Origin: Thermoanaerobacter ethanolicus JW 200
GTDB taxonomy: Bacteria > Bacillota > Thermoanaerobacteria > Thermoanaerobacterales > Thermoanaerobacteraceae
Length of the DNA stretch: 64,000 nt
Direction: 5' to 3'
Assembly (NCBI RefSeq): GCF_003722315.1
Contig: NZ_CP033580.1
Coordinates: 2,012,501-2,076,500, forward strand
Each line of letters begins with the position of its first letter. The stretch's first letter is position 1. A model generated the notes under the pieces. The model did no database searches. It was not told where the DNA came from and saw only the letters and a program-made list of their open reading frames with translations. A program made the translations under genes and the position numbers. Below are positions 47,121 to 57,222 of this stretch, piece after piece.

Positions 47121-47741
47121 CAAAGTCCTTTTATAATCTTCATTACTTATCTTGTCAGTTTCCTCTACATAACCAGCATTTTCATCATCATAGTCATCAT
47201 CATAATTGTCCAAACTGCTTTTTGTCTTATTAAATCGTGCAACCTCTTGATAAGAATCCTCTGCATCAAATTGAATTTCTTCTTTTAAATCCTTATACCC
47301 CCATCCAAAGGGGTATTTTATCATTCTCTCTTCATTCGGCCTTGAATTCCTTAAATCTTTTAATTTCAAATCATTATTTTTAGCGCATTCTGCACAAAGA
47401 GCAGTATAAGGAAGGGCTTCTAATCGTTCTTCTTCAATTGGCTTATGGCAGTGAGTACATATGCCGTAAGTACCCATTTCCATCCTCTTAAAAGCATCTT
47501 CTATTTGCCTTAAAATATGTTTTTCGTTGTCTTTGAGAGCATAATTTTTCTCTACTTCATAAACTTCAGAAGCAAAATCTGCCGGATGATTATCCAAAAG
47601 AGAAAGTTCTTGATAATACTCTCTCTGTGCAATTCCGCCAATGCCATCATTGTAATTCATTTGATTAATTGTGCTTAAGACCTTTCCCTTTTCTTTTAAT
47701 AGTAATTGTCTAAAGTGTTCCAGCTTTTCACTATCCATCAT
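47118..47741 (-). CDS. DksA/TraR-type zinc-finger protein, YteA-like
   Basis: A 207-residue protein like Bacillus YteA. The N-terminal coiled coil (KLEHFRQLLLKEKGKVLSTI) leads into LLDNHPADFASEVYEVEKN, the conserved acidic tip region. The DksA zinc finger is ICTHCHKPIEEERLEALPY followed by TALCAECA, in which the second ligand pair is CAEC. A charged C-terminal tail (DDDYDDENAGYVEETD) follows. Related proteins bind RNA polymerase. The start codon is ATG 47739-47741; an ATG three bases inside is also possible. The DUF5665 gene lies directly upstream on the same strand. Confidence 0.86.
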   Translation of the reverse strand: MMDSEKLEHFRQLLLKEKGKVLSTINQMNYNDGIGGIAQREYYQELSLLDNHPADFASEVYEVEKNYALKDNEKHILRQIEDAFKRMEMGTYGICTHCHKPIEEERLEALPYTALCAECAKNNDLKLKDLRNSRPNEERMIKYPFGWGYKDLKEEIQFDAEDSYQEVARFNKTKSSLDNYDDDYDDENAGYVEETDKISNEDYKRTL

Positions 47742-47753
47742 ACCAACTCCTAT

Positions 47754-48065
47754 TTAATATAACTTTTGATTTACAATCTTAACTATATCCGCTATAATAC
47801 TGCCAATTAGAGGTAAATTTAACATCACCAATTTTTGAAGTATATAAAGAACTATCGCACCAAGTATTGTAAAACCTACTGCTATTCCAAAACCTCTTGC
47901 TACCCCGCCTATAAAGTTTAACCACAAAAGCCTATAAGGGCTTTGCATAAGCTCGACGTAATCAGCAATTTTCATCTTCTCCATCATCTCTGACATTTGG
48001 TCCAACTGCTTTTTTATTGCAGTTAACATAATATTATTATTGTTTTTATATTCGTCTTTATTCAA
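47754..48065 (-). CDS. DUF5665 membrane protein
   Basis: A 103-residue protein. The N-terminal half is helical and charged (IKKQLDQMSEMMEKMKIADY). YVELMQSPYRLLWLNFIGGV and ARGFGIAVGFTILGAIVLY form the conserved region with one clear membrane helix. It fits DUF5665, a small family often found next to yteA-like genes in clostridia. The function is unknown. The start is ATG behind AAGGAGGAAAAAG. It is transcribed towards yteA with a 12-bp gap. Confidence 0.75.
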   Translation of the reverse strand: MNKDEYKNNNNIMLTAIKKQLDQMSEMMEKMKIADYVELMQSPYRLLWLNFIGGVARGFGIAVGFTILGAIVLYILQKLVMLNLPLIGSIIADIVKIVNQKLY

Positions 48066-48223
48066 GACTTTTTCCTCCTTACATTTAATTTTTCCAGTAT
48101 AGTTTTCTTTATTACTGTAAAATAAAGCCTTTATAAACGTTTATTTATTCATTAGAAAAAATATGCAATCAATCTTGTATTTAATAATAGTTTATCTCAA
48201 AATATAATTCAAGTGAAGTGTTA

Positions 48224-48252
48224 TTGACTTTTAATTTTGCACATATTATCAT
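48224..48252 (+). promoter_or_regulatory. SigA promoter of the Cys/Met PLP-enzyme gene
   Basis: TTGACT (48224-48229) and TATCAT (48247-48252) with exact 17-bp spacing, 33 bp before the ATG. No S-box (SAM) riboswitch pattern was seen in 48066-48285. Confidence 0.65.
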
Positions 48253-48285
48253 TAATTTAAAGTACAAATTGTAGGAGTTGATAAA

Positions 48286-49467
48286 ATGGATTTAAGTTTT
48301 AAAACAAAAGTAGTACATACTGGAAACTACATAGATAAAGAAATTCCTCCAATGCCAAAAACTCTTCCTATCTATCAAACTTCTGTTTTCACTTTTGATA
48401 CGTTGGAAGAAGTTTACGATTATCTTGGTGGTAATCCTTCAAGGTATATGTACACAAGACTTGGAAATCCTAATCAAACAGCAGTGGAAGAATTAATTGC
48501 CAGTTTAGAAGGTGCGGAAGCAGGACAGTCTTGTTCATCAGGAATGGCGGCAATTTCTTCAGCTTTGTTGGCAGAAGTAAATTCAGGAGACCATATAATC
48601 GCCGCAAAAGATATATACGGTGGTACAAACAGTCTTTTTAATGCAGAATTTAAAAGACTTAATATTGATGTAACTTTAGTGGATTTCTCCGATTTAGAAG
48701 CTGTTGAAAAAGCTATAAAACCAAACACTAAAGTGATATACATGGAAATCATGACAAATCCTCTAATAAGAGTTTTTGACGTTGTGGAAGTTGCAAATAT
48801 CGCAAAAAAGCACAATATAAAATTGATTGTTGACAATACTTTTACAACCCCTTATTTGATAAAACCAATTGAATTAGGAGCCTATGCTGTAATACACAGT
48901 GCAACAAAATACATCAACGGCCACAGCGATGTCATCGCCGGACTTATAGCAGGTAATAAAGAATTTATATCCCGCACAAAAAGAATCACACAAAACTTCG
49001 GTGGTTCAATGAGTCCATTTGACGCTTGGCTGGTTTTAAGAGGAGCAAAAACTCTATTCTTAAGAATGAGAGAACACTGTAAAAACGCAATGGAACTGGC
49101 TAAATTCTTAGAAAGCCATCCAAAAGTCAAAAAAGTGTATTATCCCGGACTTCCTTCTCATCCTGACTACAGCGTTTCAAAGAAGTTGTTTAAAGATGAG
49201 TTTGGAGGTATGTTAAGTTTTGAAATAGAAGGTGGAGAACCTGAAGTAGATAAGTTTATGCAAGAGCTGAAACTGGTGAAATTTGCTCCTTCACTGGCAG
49301 GAGTACAAACCATGATAACTCATCCAAAATCCACTTCCCATAGGTCTCTCAGCAAGGAAGAATTAAACGCGTTAGGAATTTCAGAAGGGCTTATAAGAGT
49401 TTCTGTTGGAATAGAGGAAATAGAAGATATTATAAATGACTTCAAACAAGCTCTTGACAAAGTATAA
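48286..49467 (+). CDS. Trans-sulfuration PLP enzyme (cystathionine gamma-synthase/lyase type)
   Basis: A 393-residue Cys/Met-metabolism PLP enzyme. The PLP lysine is Lys208 in VIHSATKYINGHSD. The substrate and phosphate sites are YMYTRLGNP (about 55-62), SSGMAAISSAL and LSFEIEGG. The segment IYGGTN lacks the active-site Cys typical of methionine gamma-lyase, which argues for cystathionine gamma-synthase, gamma-lyase or O-acetylhomoserine lyase activity; sequence alone does not separate these. It starts at ATG 48286 behind TAGGAGTTGATAAA and has its own promoter. A paralogue is at 57930-59120. Confidence 0.85.
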   Translation: MDLSFKTKVVHTGNYIDKEIPPMPKTLPIYQTSVFTFDTLEEVYDYLGGNPSRYMYTRLGNPNQTAVEELIASLEGAEAGQSCSSGMAAISSALLAEVNSGDHIIAAKDIYGGTNSLFNAEFKRLNIDVTLVDFSDLEAVEKAIKPNTKVIYMEIMTNPLIRVFDVVEVANIAKKHNIKLIVDNTFTTPYLIKPIELGAYAVIHSATKYINGHSDVIAGLIAGNKEFISRTKRITQNFGGSMSPFDAWLVLRGAKTLFLRMREHCKNAMELAKFLESHPKVKKVYYPGLPSHPDYSVSKKLFKDEFGGMLSFEIEGGEPEVDKFMQELKLVKFAPSLAGVQTMITHPKSTSHRSLSKEELNALGISEGLIRVSVGIEEIEDIINDFKQALDKV

Positions 49468-49470
49468 TAA

Positions 49471-49505
49471 AAAAAGAAGTTTAGGGCTTTCCCTAAACTT
49501 TTTTA
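49471..49505. terminator. Bidirectional terminator
   Basis: AAGTTTAGGG pairs with CCCTAAACTT around CTTT, flanked by A- and T-runs. It lies between the convergent PLP enzyme and peroxiredoxin genes and overlaps the latter's stop. Confidence 0.85.
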
Positions 49506-49964
49506 TATTTCATCTAGCGCCTTTAATACCTCTTCAACGTGTCCATCTACTTTTACCCTTCTAAATATTTTCCTAACAATTCCTTCAGAGTCAATGATAA
49601 AAGTTGACCTTTCTATTCCCATTTTCTTTTTGCCATACATGTTTTTCTCTTTGTATACCCCATATTCTGTAGACACTTTCGCATCTTTGTCACTTAGAAG
49701 AATAAAAGGAAGATTGAATTTTTCAATAAACTTCTTATGAGAAGTTTCATCATCTAAACTTATACCTATTACGACAGCATTTTTCTCTTCTATTGACTTT
49801 ATGTTATCTCTAAAAGAAACAGCTTCTTTTGTACAACCTGGAGTGTTATCTTTTGGATAAAAGTATAAAACAACCTTTTTACCTAAAAAATCTGAAAGGG
49901 AAACTTGTTTTCCATCATGGGTATTTAAAGTAAAGTCAGGAGCCTTTTTACTTAGCTCTACCAT
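49503..49964 (-). CDS. bcp: Peroxiredoxin, BCP/PrxQ type
   Basis: Reduces hydrogen and organic peroxides. It is 153 residues. The peroxidatic site is YFYPKDNTPGCTKEAVSF, with Cys44 the only cysteine in the protein. The usual BCP resolving Cys five residues later is replaced by a non-Cys residue, so it should act by a 1-Cys mechanism with an external thiol partner. The start MVELSKKAPDFTLNTHDGK and the C-terminal ERSTFIIDSEGIVRKIFRRV are typical. It is a single gene downstream of nothing on its strand apart from the trp operon terminator region. Confidence 0.92.
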   Translation of the reverse strand: MVELSKKAPDFTLNTHDGKQVSLSDFLGKKVVLYFYPKDNTPGCTKEAVSFRDNIKSIEEKNAVVIGISLDDETSHKKFIEKFNLPFILLSDKDAKVSTEYGVYKEKNMYGKKKMGIERSTFIIDSEGIVRKIFRRVKVDGHVEEVLKALDEI

Positions 49965-49992
49965 GCTATCCCTACTTTCTAAAATTATTTTC

Positions 49993-50021
49993 TTTAGATA
50001 ATTATTATTCTTTATCTAAAT
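49993..50021 (-). terminator. Terminator of the trp operon
   Basis: TTTAGATAA pairs with TTTATCTAAA, with the minus strand continuing AAAATAATTTT. It lies about 25 bp after the last gene of the operon. Confidence 0.55.
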
Positions 50022-50044
50022 TATATCTATTCTCTTTAAAAAAT

Positions 50045-50842
50045 TCAATAGCTTTTTATCTCTCTCATCAGTTCTTCAAATTGGGAAAAATCAAGGGACT
50101 GTTCTCCATCAGATAAAGCTTTATCGGGCTCAGGGTGGATTTCTACCATTATTCCGTCTGCACCAGCAGCTATTGCAGCTTTTGCCATCGGTATGATTAA
50201 GCTTCTTTTCCCTGTACCATGGCTTACATCTGCGATAATAGGCAAGTTTGAAAGTTCATGAATTACTGGAATAGCAGCTATATCTAAAGTATTTCGCGTA
50301 TAAGTTTCAAAAGTCCTTATACCTCTTTCACACATGATGATGTTGGCGTTTCCTTCAATAGCAATATATTCCGCTGCATAAAGCCACTCCTCATATGTGG
50401 CTGAAAATCCCCGCTTTAACAAAACAGGCTTTTTGGTTTTTCCTACCTCTTTGAGAAGTGAAAAATTCTGCATATTTCTTGAACCTATTTGAAAAACATC
50501 AGCATATCTTTCAACAATTTCAACATCCCTCACATCCAAAACTTCAGTTACAACAGGCAAATTAAACATATCGCCTACATTTCTTAGCATTTTAAGTCCA
50601 TCAATACCTAAACCTTGAAAAGAATAAGGAGAGGTGCGGGGCTTATAAGCTCCTCCTCTTAAAGCATTTGCGCCCCAGCTTTTAACTATTTCTGCTGTTT
50701 TTACAAGCATTTCTTCATTCTCAACAGCGCAGGGTCCTGCTATTATAAGTTTGTCTTTACCCATAGTTATATTCCCAATTTTTATTGATATTTTGTTATT
50801 TTTGTCGCCAATTATTTTAAGGTTCATTTTCATCACCTTCAT
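50045..50842 (-). CDS. aroF: 3-deoxy-7-phosphoheptulonate (DAHP) synthase, AroF/AroA(beta) type
   Basis: Catalyses the first step of the shikimate pathway from PEP and erythrose 4-phosphate. It is about 260-265 residues; ATGs at 50842 and 50827 are both possible, the latter having AAGGTGATG in front. The short type I-beta core is recognised by KLIIAGPCAVENEEML, GGAYKPRTSPYSFQG, PVLLKRGFSATYEEW, and ADVSHGTGKRSLIIPMA. No full ferredoxin-like or chorismate mutase regulatory domain is present. It ends the trp operon and overlaps trpA, so supply of shikimate is tied to the tryptophan signal. Confidence 0.92.
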   Translation of the reverse strand: MKVMKMNLKIIGDKNNKISIKIGNITMGKDKLIIAGPCAVENEEMLVKTAEIVKSWGANALRGGAYKPRTSPYSFQGLGIDGLKMLRNVGDMFNLPVVTEVLDVRDVEIVERYADVFQIGSRNMQNFSLLKEVGKTKKPVLLKRGFSATYEEWLYAAEYIAIEGNANIIMCERGIRTFETYTRNTLDIAAIPVIHELSNLPIIADVSHGTGKRSLIIPMAKAAIAAGADGIMVEIHPEPDKALSDGEQSLDFSQFEELMREIKSY

Positions 50843-51627
50843 AAAACTTCTTTTAAGCTGGATACAAAACTTTTAACTTCCTGTAACATTTCAGATTTAT
50901 TATACCCTTTAGCAATTCTTTCTACAAGTGCACTCCCTACAATAATTCCATCACTGAAATCTTTTAATTTTTTCGCCATCTCCGGAGTAGATATGCCAAA
51001 CCCTATTGCCTTTGGCATATTGGTGTATTGAGAGACTGTCTTCATATATTCTTCAATGTCAGTTTCAATATCCTCCCTCGCACCTGTCACACCTGTAATT
51101 GAAACGCAATATACAAATCCTTTGCCATTTTCAGTAATTAATTTTATCCTCTCTTTTGATGTTGGGGCAACTAAAGGTATTAAATAAATATCGTATTTAT
51201 CTGCTTCCTCAGAAATATCTTTTCTCTCTTCAATAGGCAAGTCTGGAATGATAAGCCCATCTATCCCTACATCTTTTGACTCTTTTAAAAATTTTTGTAT
51301 GCCATATTTGAATATAGAGTTATAGTAGACAAGGTAAACCAGAGGGATATCACTTTTTAACCTTATTTTTTCTACTATTTTCATTATATCAGGAATTTTT
51401 ACACCTTTATTTAAAGCTCTTTGTGAAGAAGCCTGTATTGTAGGTCCATCAGCTAATGGATCAGAATAAGGTATTCCCAGTTCTATTATATCCGCTCCTG
51501 CTTCTTCCAAAGCCAAGACTATATCATAAGTCGTCTCTATATCCGGGTCTCCTGCTGTTATAAAGGTTATTAAGGCTTTGCGCCCTTCTCCTTTTAAGGC
51601 TTCAAACTTTTTGTCAATCCTATTCAT
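50839..51627 (-). CDS. trpA: Tryptophan synthase alpha chain
   Basis: Cleaves indole-3-glycerol phosphate to indole and glyceraldehyde 3-phosphate and passes indole to TrpB. It is 262 residues. The catalytic Glu is in [20 protein letters not shown], the catalytic Asp in [14 protein letters not shown], and the C-terminal phosphate site is [11 protein letters not shown]...GIIVGSALV. The ATG overlaps the trpB stop by 4 bp, which is consistent with coupled synthesis of the two subunits. Confidence 0.96.
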   Translation of the reverse strand: MNRIDKKFEALKGEGRKALITFITAGDPDIETTYDIVLALEEAGADIIELGIPYSDPLADGPTIQASSQRALNKGVKIPDIMKIVEKIRLKSDIPLVYLVYYNSIFKYGIQKFLKESKDVGIDGLIIPDLPIEERKDISEEADKYDIYLIPLVAPTSKERIKLITENGKGFVYCVSITGVTGAREDIETDIEEYMKTVSQYTNMPKAIGFGISTPEMAKKLKDFSDGIIVGSALVERIAKGYNKSEMLQEVKSFVSSLKEVL

Positions 51628-52799
51628 AACTCCACCCCCAATACTTTCGCAACTGTATTTACGTCTTTATCTCCTCTGCCTGACAAATTTACAATGATAA
51701 TATTGTCTTTCCTTAAATTTGGAGCCAGTTTCATAGCATATGCCAAAGCGTGAGCGCTTTCCAAAGCTGGTATTATCCCTTCTGTTTGAGATAAGTCCAT
51801 AAAAGCCGCCAATGCTTCTTCGTCTGTCGCATATACATATTGAGCTCTATTACTTTCTTTTAAAAAGGCATGTTCTGGACCTACCCCCGGGTAATCCAGT
51901 CCTGCAGATATAGAGTATACTGGCATTATTCTCCCCTCTTCATCCTGTAAAAGATAAGTCATCATGCCGTGCAATACTCCTACAGAACCTTTTGCCATTG
52001 TAGCTGCATGTTTCCCTGTCTCAATTCCTTCACCTGCAGCTTCCACGCCTATCAATTTTACCTCTTTATCTTCAATGAAGGGATAGAAAATTCCCATGGC
52101 ATTACTGCCTCCGCCGACACAAGCAATCACATAATCAGGAAGTCTTCCTTCTTTTTGAAGTATTTGCTCTTTTGCCTCATCCCCTATTACTCTTTGAAAA
52201 TCTCTCACCATAGTAGGATAAGGATGAGGCCCAACAACAGAACCCATCACATAAAAAGTATTATCTACATTTGTCACCCAATCTCTTATTGCTTCATTTA
52301 CTGCATCTTTTAAGGTTCCCGTCCCTGATTTTACTGGTGTTACTTTTGCACCTAAAAGTTTCATTCTAAAGACATTTAAAGATTGCCTTTTTATATCTTC
52401 TTCTCCCATGAATATTTCGCATTCCATTCCAAACATTGCAGCAGCTGTAGCAGTTGCCACTCCATGCTGTCCTGCTCCTGTCTCAGCTATAACTCTCTTT
52501 TTATTCATCCGTTTTGCCAATAAAATCTGTCCCAATACGTTGTTTATTTTATGGGCTCCTGTGTGGTTTAGGTCTTCCCTCTTTAGATAAATTTTCGCCC
52601 CGCCAAGCCTTTTAGTAAGATTCTCAGCATAATACAAAGGTGTAGGTCTTCCTGAATATTCCCTCAAGTAATACCTATATTCTTCCATGAAATCTTTATC
52701 CTGTTTAGCTTTTTCAAATTCCCTCTCTAATTCTATAAGCGCATTCATCACAGTCTCTGGCACATACTGACCTCCAAAACGTCCAAATCTTCCACTCAT
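51624..52799 (-). CDS. trpB: Tryptophan synthase beta chain
   Basis: Condenses indole with serine to give tryptophan. It is 391 residues. The PLP lysine is Lys84 in [14 protein letters not shown]. The catalytic Glu is in [13 protein letters not shown]. The PLP phosphate loop is [21 protein letters not shown] is the conserved indole-channel segment of TrpB1. The ATG overlaps the trpF stop by 4 bp. Confidence 0.97.
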   Translation of the reverse strand: MSGRFGRFGGQYVPETVMNALIELEREFEKAKQDKDFMEEYRYYLREYSGRPTPLYYAENLTKRLGGAKIYLKREDLNHTGAHKINNVLGQILLAKRMNKKRVIAETGAGQHGVATATAAAMFGMECEIFMGEEDIKRQSLNVFRMKLLGAKVTPVKSGTGTLKDAVNEAIRDWVTNVDNTFYVMGSVVGPHPYPTMVRDFQRVIGDEAKEQILQKEGRLPDYVIACVGGGSNAMGIFYPFIEDKEVKLIGVEAAGEGIETGKHAATMAKGSVGVLHGMMTYLLQDEEGRIMPVYSISAGLDYPGVGPEHAFLKESNRAQYVYATDEEALAAFMDLSQTEGIIPALESAHALAYAMKLAPNLRKDNIIIVNLSGRGDKDVNTVAKVLGVEL

Positions 52800-53407
52800 C
52801 GAATACCCCTCACTTTTTCAATAAATGATTTCATTTTTTTAAAATCTTTATAACCTTCTGTCTCAACGCCACTGGAGACGTCAACAGCATAGGGATTTAC
52901 TATTCTTATAGCTTCCTCTACATTGTTTTCGTTTAGCCCTCCTGCCAAAATTATTGGAACATTCAATTCAAATCCTTTTAAAACTTCCCAATTAAATGTT
53001 TTTCCTGTACCACCGTATTCGTTTTTTGTCAAAGTGTCAAATACAAAACTATTTACTCTAAATTCTTTTGTTTTTTCCAAATCTTCTTTGTCTTTTATGC
53101 GTATTGCCTTCCACACTGTGAAATTTTTAAAATTATCTATATAATCCTGTGTTTCATCACCGTGAAACTGTAAAACATCGAGATTTAGTGTTTGAGCTAT
53201 CTTTAATGCATTTTCCACTGGTTCATTTACAAAAACTCCCACTGTTTTAATCTCTTTATCAAGAAGGCTTATGAGGTATAAAGCCTGTTCTACCTCTACT
53301 TGTCTTTTGCTTTTTGCAAAGACAAATCCTACATAATCAGGTTTTAGCTCATTGGCATATTCAATATCCTCTTTTCTTCTCAGTCCGCAAATTTTTACTT
53401 TTACCAA
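52796..53407 (-). CDS. trpF: Phosphoribosylanthranilate isomerase
   Basis: Converts phosphoribosylanthranilate to CdRP. It is 203 residues. The catalytic Cys is in [15 protein letters not shown]. The (beta-alpha)8 barrel is completed by [26 protein letters not shown] and the C-terminal catalytic Asp in [17 protein letters not shown]. The start is TTG 53407 behind GGAGGAGG; there is no ATG in a suitable place. Confidence 0.95.
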   Translation of the reverse strand: MVKVKICGLRRKEDIEYANELKPDYVGFVFAKSKRQVEVEQALYLISLLDKEIKTVGVFVNEPVENALKIAQTLNLDVLQFHGDETQDYIDNFKNFTVWKAIRIKDKEDLEKTKEFRVNSFVFDTLTKNEYGGTGKTFNWEVLKGFELNVPIILAGGLNENNVEEAIRIVNPYAVDVSSGVETEGYKDFKKMKSFIEKVRGIR

Positions 53408-53408
53408 T

Positions 53409-54191
53409 TTATCCTCCTCCTTTTGCCTCCCTTACAAAATCAGTGATTTTGTCAATATCATCTATAATTTTCATAAAAGTCTCGCCAATTAATACGGCAT
53501 CTACTCCCAAAGAAGCTAAATACCTTACATCTTCAGGTATTTTTATTCCACTTTCGGAAACAATTATTGTACTTTGAGGTATATATTTAATCAAATTTTC
53601 TGTTGTGTTTATATCTACATTAAAAGTCTTAAGGTCTCTGTTATTTATACCTATTATGTCACATTCAGCTTCTAATGCTATTGCAAGCTGCTGTCTATCG
53701 TGAACTTCCACAAGCGCATCTAAACCTACACTTTTAGATAAATTATAGAAAGTATTTAAGTTATCCCCTAATACGGAAACAATGAGAAGTACTGCGTCGG
53801 CTCCTAAAATTTTTGATTCATATATTTGGTATTCATCCACAATAAAATCTTTTCTCAAAATAGGTTTTGAAGTGACTTTTTTTACTTCACTAATGTAATT
53901 GTCATCCCCTTTAAAAAATTCCTTCTCTGTCAAAACGGAAATAGCGTCAATATCAACTTTCTCATACACTTTTGCAATTTTTACTGCATCAAAGTCTTCT
54001 TTTATAATTCCTTTAGATGGAGAGGCTTTTTTTATCTCTCCAATAATTGATATACCCTCTTTTTGAAGTGCTTTCTTGAAATTGCCAGAATAGCCTCCTT
54101 TAATTTCGTTAATTAGTTCCTCTACTGGCTTTATTCTTTTTTTCTCTTCCACCTCCTTTTTTTTGTGTCTCACAATCTCATCTAATACCAT
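53409..54191 (-). CDS. trpC: Indole-3-glycerol-phosphate synthase
   Basis: Closes the indole ring, from CdRP to indole-3-glycerol phosphate. It is 260 residues from the ATG at 54189-54191, which shares bases with the trpD TGA; a TTG three bases upstream is the alternative. The active site residues are visible in GEIKKASPSKGII, LTEKEFFKGD, PILRKDFIVDEYQIYE and IIGINNRDLKTF. It lies one base before trpF. Confidence 0.96.
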   Translation of the reverse strand: MVLDEIVRHKKKEVEEKKRIKPVEELINEIKGGYSGNFKKALQKEGISIIGEIKKASPSKGIIKEDFDAVKIAKVYEKVDIDAISVLTEKEFFKGDDNYISEVKKVTSKPILRKDFIVDEYQIYESKILGADAVLLIVSVLGDNLNTFYNLSKSVGLDALVEVHDRQQLAIALEAECDIIGINNRDLKTFNVDINTTENLIKYIPQSTIIVSESGIKIPEDVRYLASLGVDAVLIGETFMKIIDDIDKITDFVREAKGGG

Positions 54192-55207
54192 CAACTAAGC
54201 CTCCTTTGGTACTCCAAAATCTCTGTAAGCTTATCAAGAGCTAAACCCGTATCTATTAGATAATTTGCGACTTTTATTCCTTCTTTTAAATCTTCCACAA
54301 CTTTTCCTATATATAAGGCCGCTGCTGCGTTTAAAACGACTATATCTCTTTTAGGCCCTTTTTCACCTCTTAAGATGTTTAAGATTATTTGAGCATTTTC
54401 TTTAGCGTCTTTGCCTTCTAAATCTTCAAGTTTTGCATAAGGGATACCGTAATCTCCTGGGTCTATCACATAATCAATGACTTTGCCTTCTTTTACTTCA
54501 CTGACAAAAGTAGGAGAAGTAGTAGTTATTTCATCAAGGCCATCAAAGCCGTGGACCACCATAGCCTTTTCAATTCCCAATCTTAAAAGTACTTCAGCAA
54601 GAGGATGAGTCAATTCTTTATCATAAACTCCTAATACCTGTCCTTTTACAAATGCGGGATTTGTTAATGGTCCTAAGACGTTAAACACCGTCCTTGTGCC
54701 TAATTCTTTTCTTATCCCTGCTACATGCTTCATTGCAACGTGGTATTTAGGTGCGAATAAAAATCCCATTCCTTTTTCTTCAATTAATTTTTTTGTTTTT
54801 TGTGGTTCTGCCTCAATGTCAAATCCCAATTCCATCAAAACATCTGCACTTCCACTTCTACTGGAAACAGCTCTATTGCCGTGTTTTGCAACTTTTACTC
54901 CTGCAGCTGAAGCAATTATAGCAACCGCCGTTGAAATATTGAATGTCTTCCCACCATCGCCACCTGTACCACAAGTATCTATCACATAGTCAGAGGCAAG
55001 TTCTACTTTTATTGCGTTGTCTCTCATTGCCTTCGCGAAACCTGTTATTTCTTCCACACTTTCACCTTTTAATCGGAGTCCTATTAATATGCCCCCTATT
55101 AAAGAAGGAGTTGCATTGCCACTCATAATTTCATTCATAACAGCATAAGCTTCTTTTTCTTCAAGACTTTCCTTTAAAACAATTTTTTTAATAGCTTCTT
55201 GTAACAT
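54191..55207 (-). CDS. trpD: Anthranilate phosphoribosyltransferase
   Basis: Adds phosphoribosyl to anthranilate. It is 338 residues. The PRPP-binding motif [16 protein letters not shown] and then [20 protein letters not shown] are diagnostic. The ATG lies inside the last codons of trpG (20-bp overlap) behind a weak GGTGGGAT. TrpG and TrpD are separate proteins here, unlike the fused enteric form. Confidence 0.96.
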   Translation of the reverse strand: MLQEAIKKIVLKESLEEKEAYAVMNEIMSGNATPSLIGGILIGLRLKGESVEEITGFAKAMRDNAIKVELASDYVIDTCGTGGDGGKTFNISTAVAIIASAAGVKVAKHGNRAVSSRSGSADVLMELGFDIEAEPQKTKKLIEEKGMGFLFAPKYHVAMKHVAGIRKELGTRTVFNVLGPLTNPAFVKGQVLGVYDKELTHPLAEVLLRLGIEKAMVVHGFDGLDEITTTSPTFVSEVKEGKVIDYVIDPGDYGIPYAKLEDLEGKDAKENAQIILNILRGEKGPKRDIVVLNAAAALYIGKVVEDLKEGIKVANYLIDTGLALDKLTEILEYQRRLS

Positions 55208-55775
55208 GGTATCCCACCTCCAAAAAATTTCTTAAAATTTCTTTACCCTGCTCTGTCAAGATAGACTCTGGATGAAACTGTAAACCATATACAGGGTACA
55301 TTTTATGCCTTACTCCCATAATCACTCCTTCCTCTGTATAGGCTGTAATTTCTAAATCTCTTGGAAGAGTTTGTCTGTCAATAACAAGAGAGTGATATCT
55401 CATTGCCTCTATAGGATTTTTAATATCTTTAAATATTTTTTCACCTTCGTGAAATACGAGAGAAGTTTTGCCATGCATTATCTTATCTGTTTTTACAATT
55501 TTTGCACCATATGCATATCCAATCGCTTGGTGACCAAGACATATTCCTAATATTGGAATTTTGTCCCCTAAACTTTTAATGACATCAACGCATATGCCTG
55601 CATTTTCAGGCCTTCCCGGTCCAGGTGATAATATAATTTTTTCGGGATTCAGTTTTTCAATGTCTTTAACAGACACTTCATCATTTCTTATTACAAATAT
55701 TTCTTTGTTCATTTCTCCCACATATTGATAAAGATTATAGGTAAAGGAATCGTAATTATCTATAATCAGAATCAT
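55188..55775 (-). CDS. trpG: Anthranilate synthase glutamine amidotransferase
   Basis: Provides ammonia to TrpE, and in many Firmicutes also to PabB. It is 195 residues from the ATG at 55773-55775, which overlaps the trpE stop (TGATG) and follows GGAGG. The triad is visible: Cys in [16 protein letters not shown], and His with Glu in [30 protein letters not shown] is the usual N-terminus. No pabB is in the window. Confidence 0.95.
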   Translation of the reverse strand: MILIIDNYDSFTYNLYQYVGEMNKEIFVIRNDEVSVKDIEKLNPEKIILSPGPGRPENAGICVDVIKSLGDKIPILGICLGHQAIGYAYGAKIVKTDKIMHGKTSLVFHEGEKIFKDIKNPIEAMRYHSLVIDRQTLPRDLEITAYTEEGVIMGVRHKMYPVYGLQFHPESILTEQGKEILRNFLEVGYHVTRSY

Positions 55776-57202
55776 CAAAGAACCTCCTTAAGAGCCATTG
55801 CCTTATTTAAAGTTTCGTAATATTCCATCTCAGGAATTGAATCATATACAATACCTGCTCCCGCTTGAAGGTAAGCATAACCTTCCTTGAAGAGAATAGT
55901 CCTTATTGCTATGCACATGTCCATATTGCCATTGTAGGAAAAATAACCAACAGCTCCTGCGTAAAAAGACCTTCTCACATTTTCAAGTTCGTCTATTATT
56001 TCCATCGCCCTTATTTTTGGTGCCCCAGAAACTGTACCTGCAGGAAGACACGCTATAAGAGCATCAAAAGCCGTAAGTCCTCTTTTTAGCTTTCCTGAAA
56101 CAGTCGATACAATGTGCATTACATGAGAGTAAAAATCTACTTCCATAAAACGCTCTATTTTTACACTTCCAAATTCACTAACTTTTCCTATGTCATTTCT
56201 TCCAAGGTCAACTAACATCACATGCTCTGCCCTTTCCTTTTCATCTTTTAAAAGTTCCTCTTTAAGTCTTAAATCTTCTTCTTCATCTTTTCCTCTTCGC
56301 CTTGTGCCTGCAATGGGATTTGTAGTCACTTTGTCTCCAAAAACACTTACAAGGCTTTCAGGTGAAGAACCAAGAAGCTGAAAATCACCAAAGTCGATAT
56401 AGAATAGATAGGGAGATGGATTTTTTGACCTCAATCTTCTGTAAACCTCAAAAGGCTGCGAATTAACTCGTGCTTTTAATCTTTGTGACAGTACCACCTG
56501 AAATATATCACCTTTTGTGATGTATTCTTTTGCTTTTTCAACAATTTGGCAAAACTCTTCTTTGGTGAAGTTGTAATTGACTTCTTTTCCCTCTTGAGGT
56601 GAAAGGTCATGAAATTCTATGTTAGTTGATTTTATCTCTTGCAAAAGACCGTTAATCTCTTGTAAAACTTCCTCATACTCTACATCTTCATCAGGATATA
56701 CGTTATAAACAGTATAAATTCTGTGTTTAAAATGGTCATAGCAAATAAAACTTTTATAAAACATAAAGTATACGTCCGGTATATTTATTTCATCAGGGTT
56801 TTTATCCGGCAGTCTTTCATAAAGCCTTATCGTATCGTAAGATACATAACCCACAGCACCTCCAACAAAAGGAATATCAAGTCCTAGAGAATTGTATTTG
56901 GCTTTCATAACTTTTCTTATTTCCTCAAGTACTAGCCCTTCCTTAGCTTCTTCTTTCTCGCCTATAATTTTTATTCTTTTGCCATAACTTAAAATTGATA
57001 AATATGGGTCTTTTCCTATAAAGGAATATCTCCCCCAGTTAGTACCTCCATTTGCACTTTCCAGTAAAAATTTGTTTTTGCCTTCAAGACTATAAAAAAT
57101 GTTTATTGGCGTCAATTCATCTCCGTTTATTTCTGCATAGACTGGGAAGACATATCCTCTTTTTTTGTGTTCGCAAAAATCTTCTTTAGAAATGTTTACC
57201 AC
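55775..57202 (-). CDS. trpE: Anthranilate synthase component I
   Basis: Makes anthranilate from chorismate. It is 475 residues starting at GTG 57202 behind GGAGGTGATAAA. The feedback-inhibition motif LLES lies at 46-49, followed by the conserved WGRYSFIG. The chorismate-binding domain shows [28 protein letters not shown] and [16 protein letters not shown]. First gene of the trp operon; controlled by the T-box leader upstream and, by family, by tryptophan binding. Confidence 0.96.
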   Translation of the reverse strand: MVNISKEDFCEHKKRGYVFPVYAEINGDELTPINIFYSLEGKNKFLLESANGGTNWGRYSFIGKDPYLSILSYGKRIKIIGEKEEAKEGLVLEEIRKVMKAKYNSLGLDIPFVGGAVGYVSYDTIRLYERLPDKNPDEINIPDVYFMFYKSFICYDHFKHRIYTVYNVYPDEDVEYEEVLQEINGLLQEIKSTNIEFHDLSPQEGKEVNYNFTKEEFCQIVEKAKEYITKGDIFQVVLSQRLKARVNSQPFEVYRRLRSKNPSPYLFYIDFGDFQLLGSSPESLVSVFGDKVTTNPIAGTRRRGKDEEEDLRLKEELLKDEKERAEHVMLVDLGRNDIGKVSEFGSVKIERFMEVDFYSHVMHIVSTVSGKLKRGLTAFDALIACLPAGTVSGAPKIRAMEIIDELENVRRSFYAGAVGYFSYNGNMDMCIAIRTILFKEGYAYLQAGAGIVYDSIPEMEYYETLNKAMALKEVL

Positions 57203-57222
57203 TTTATCACCTCCTGAAAATT

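Noticed and set aside
48066-48285. Possible S-box (SAM) riboswitch before the PLP enzyme gene
   Set aside because: I looked for the S-box core and a terminator pair; only a plain promoter was seen.
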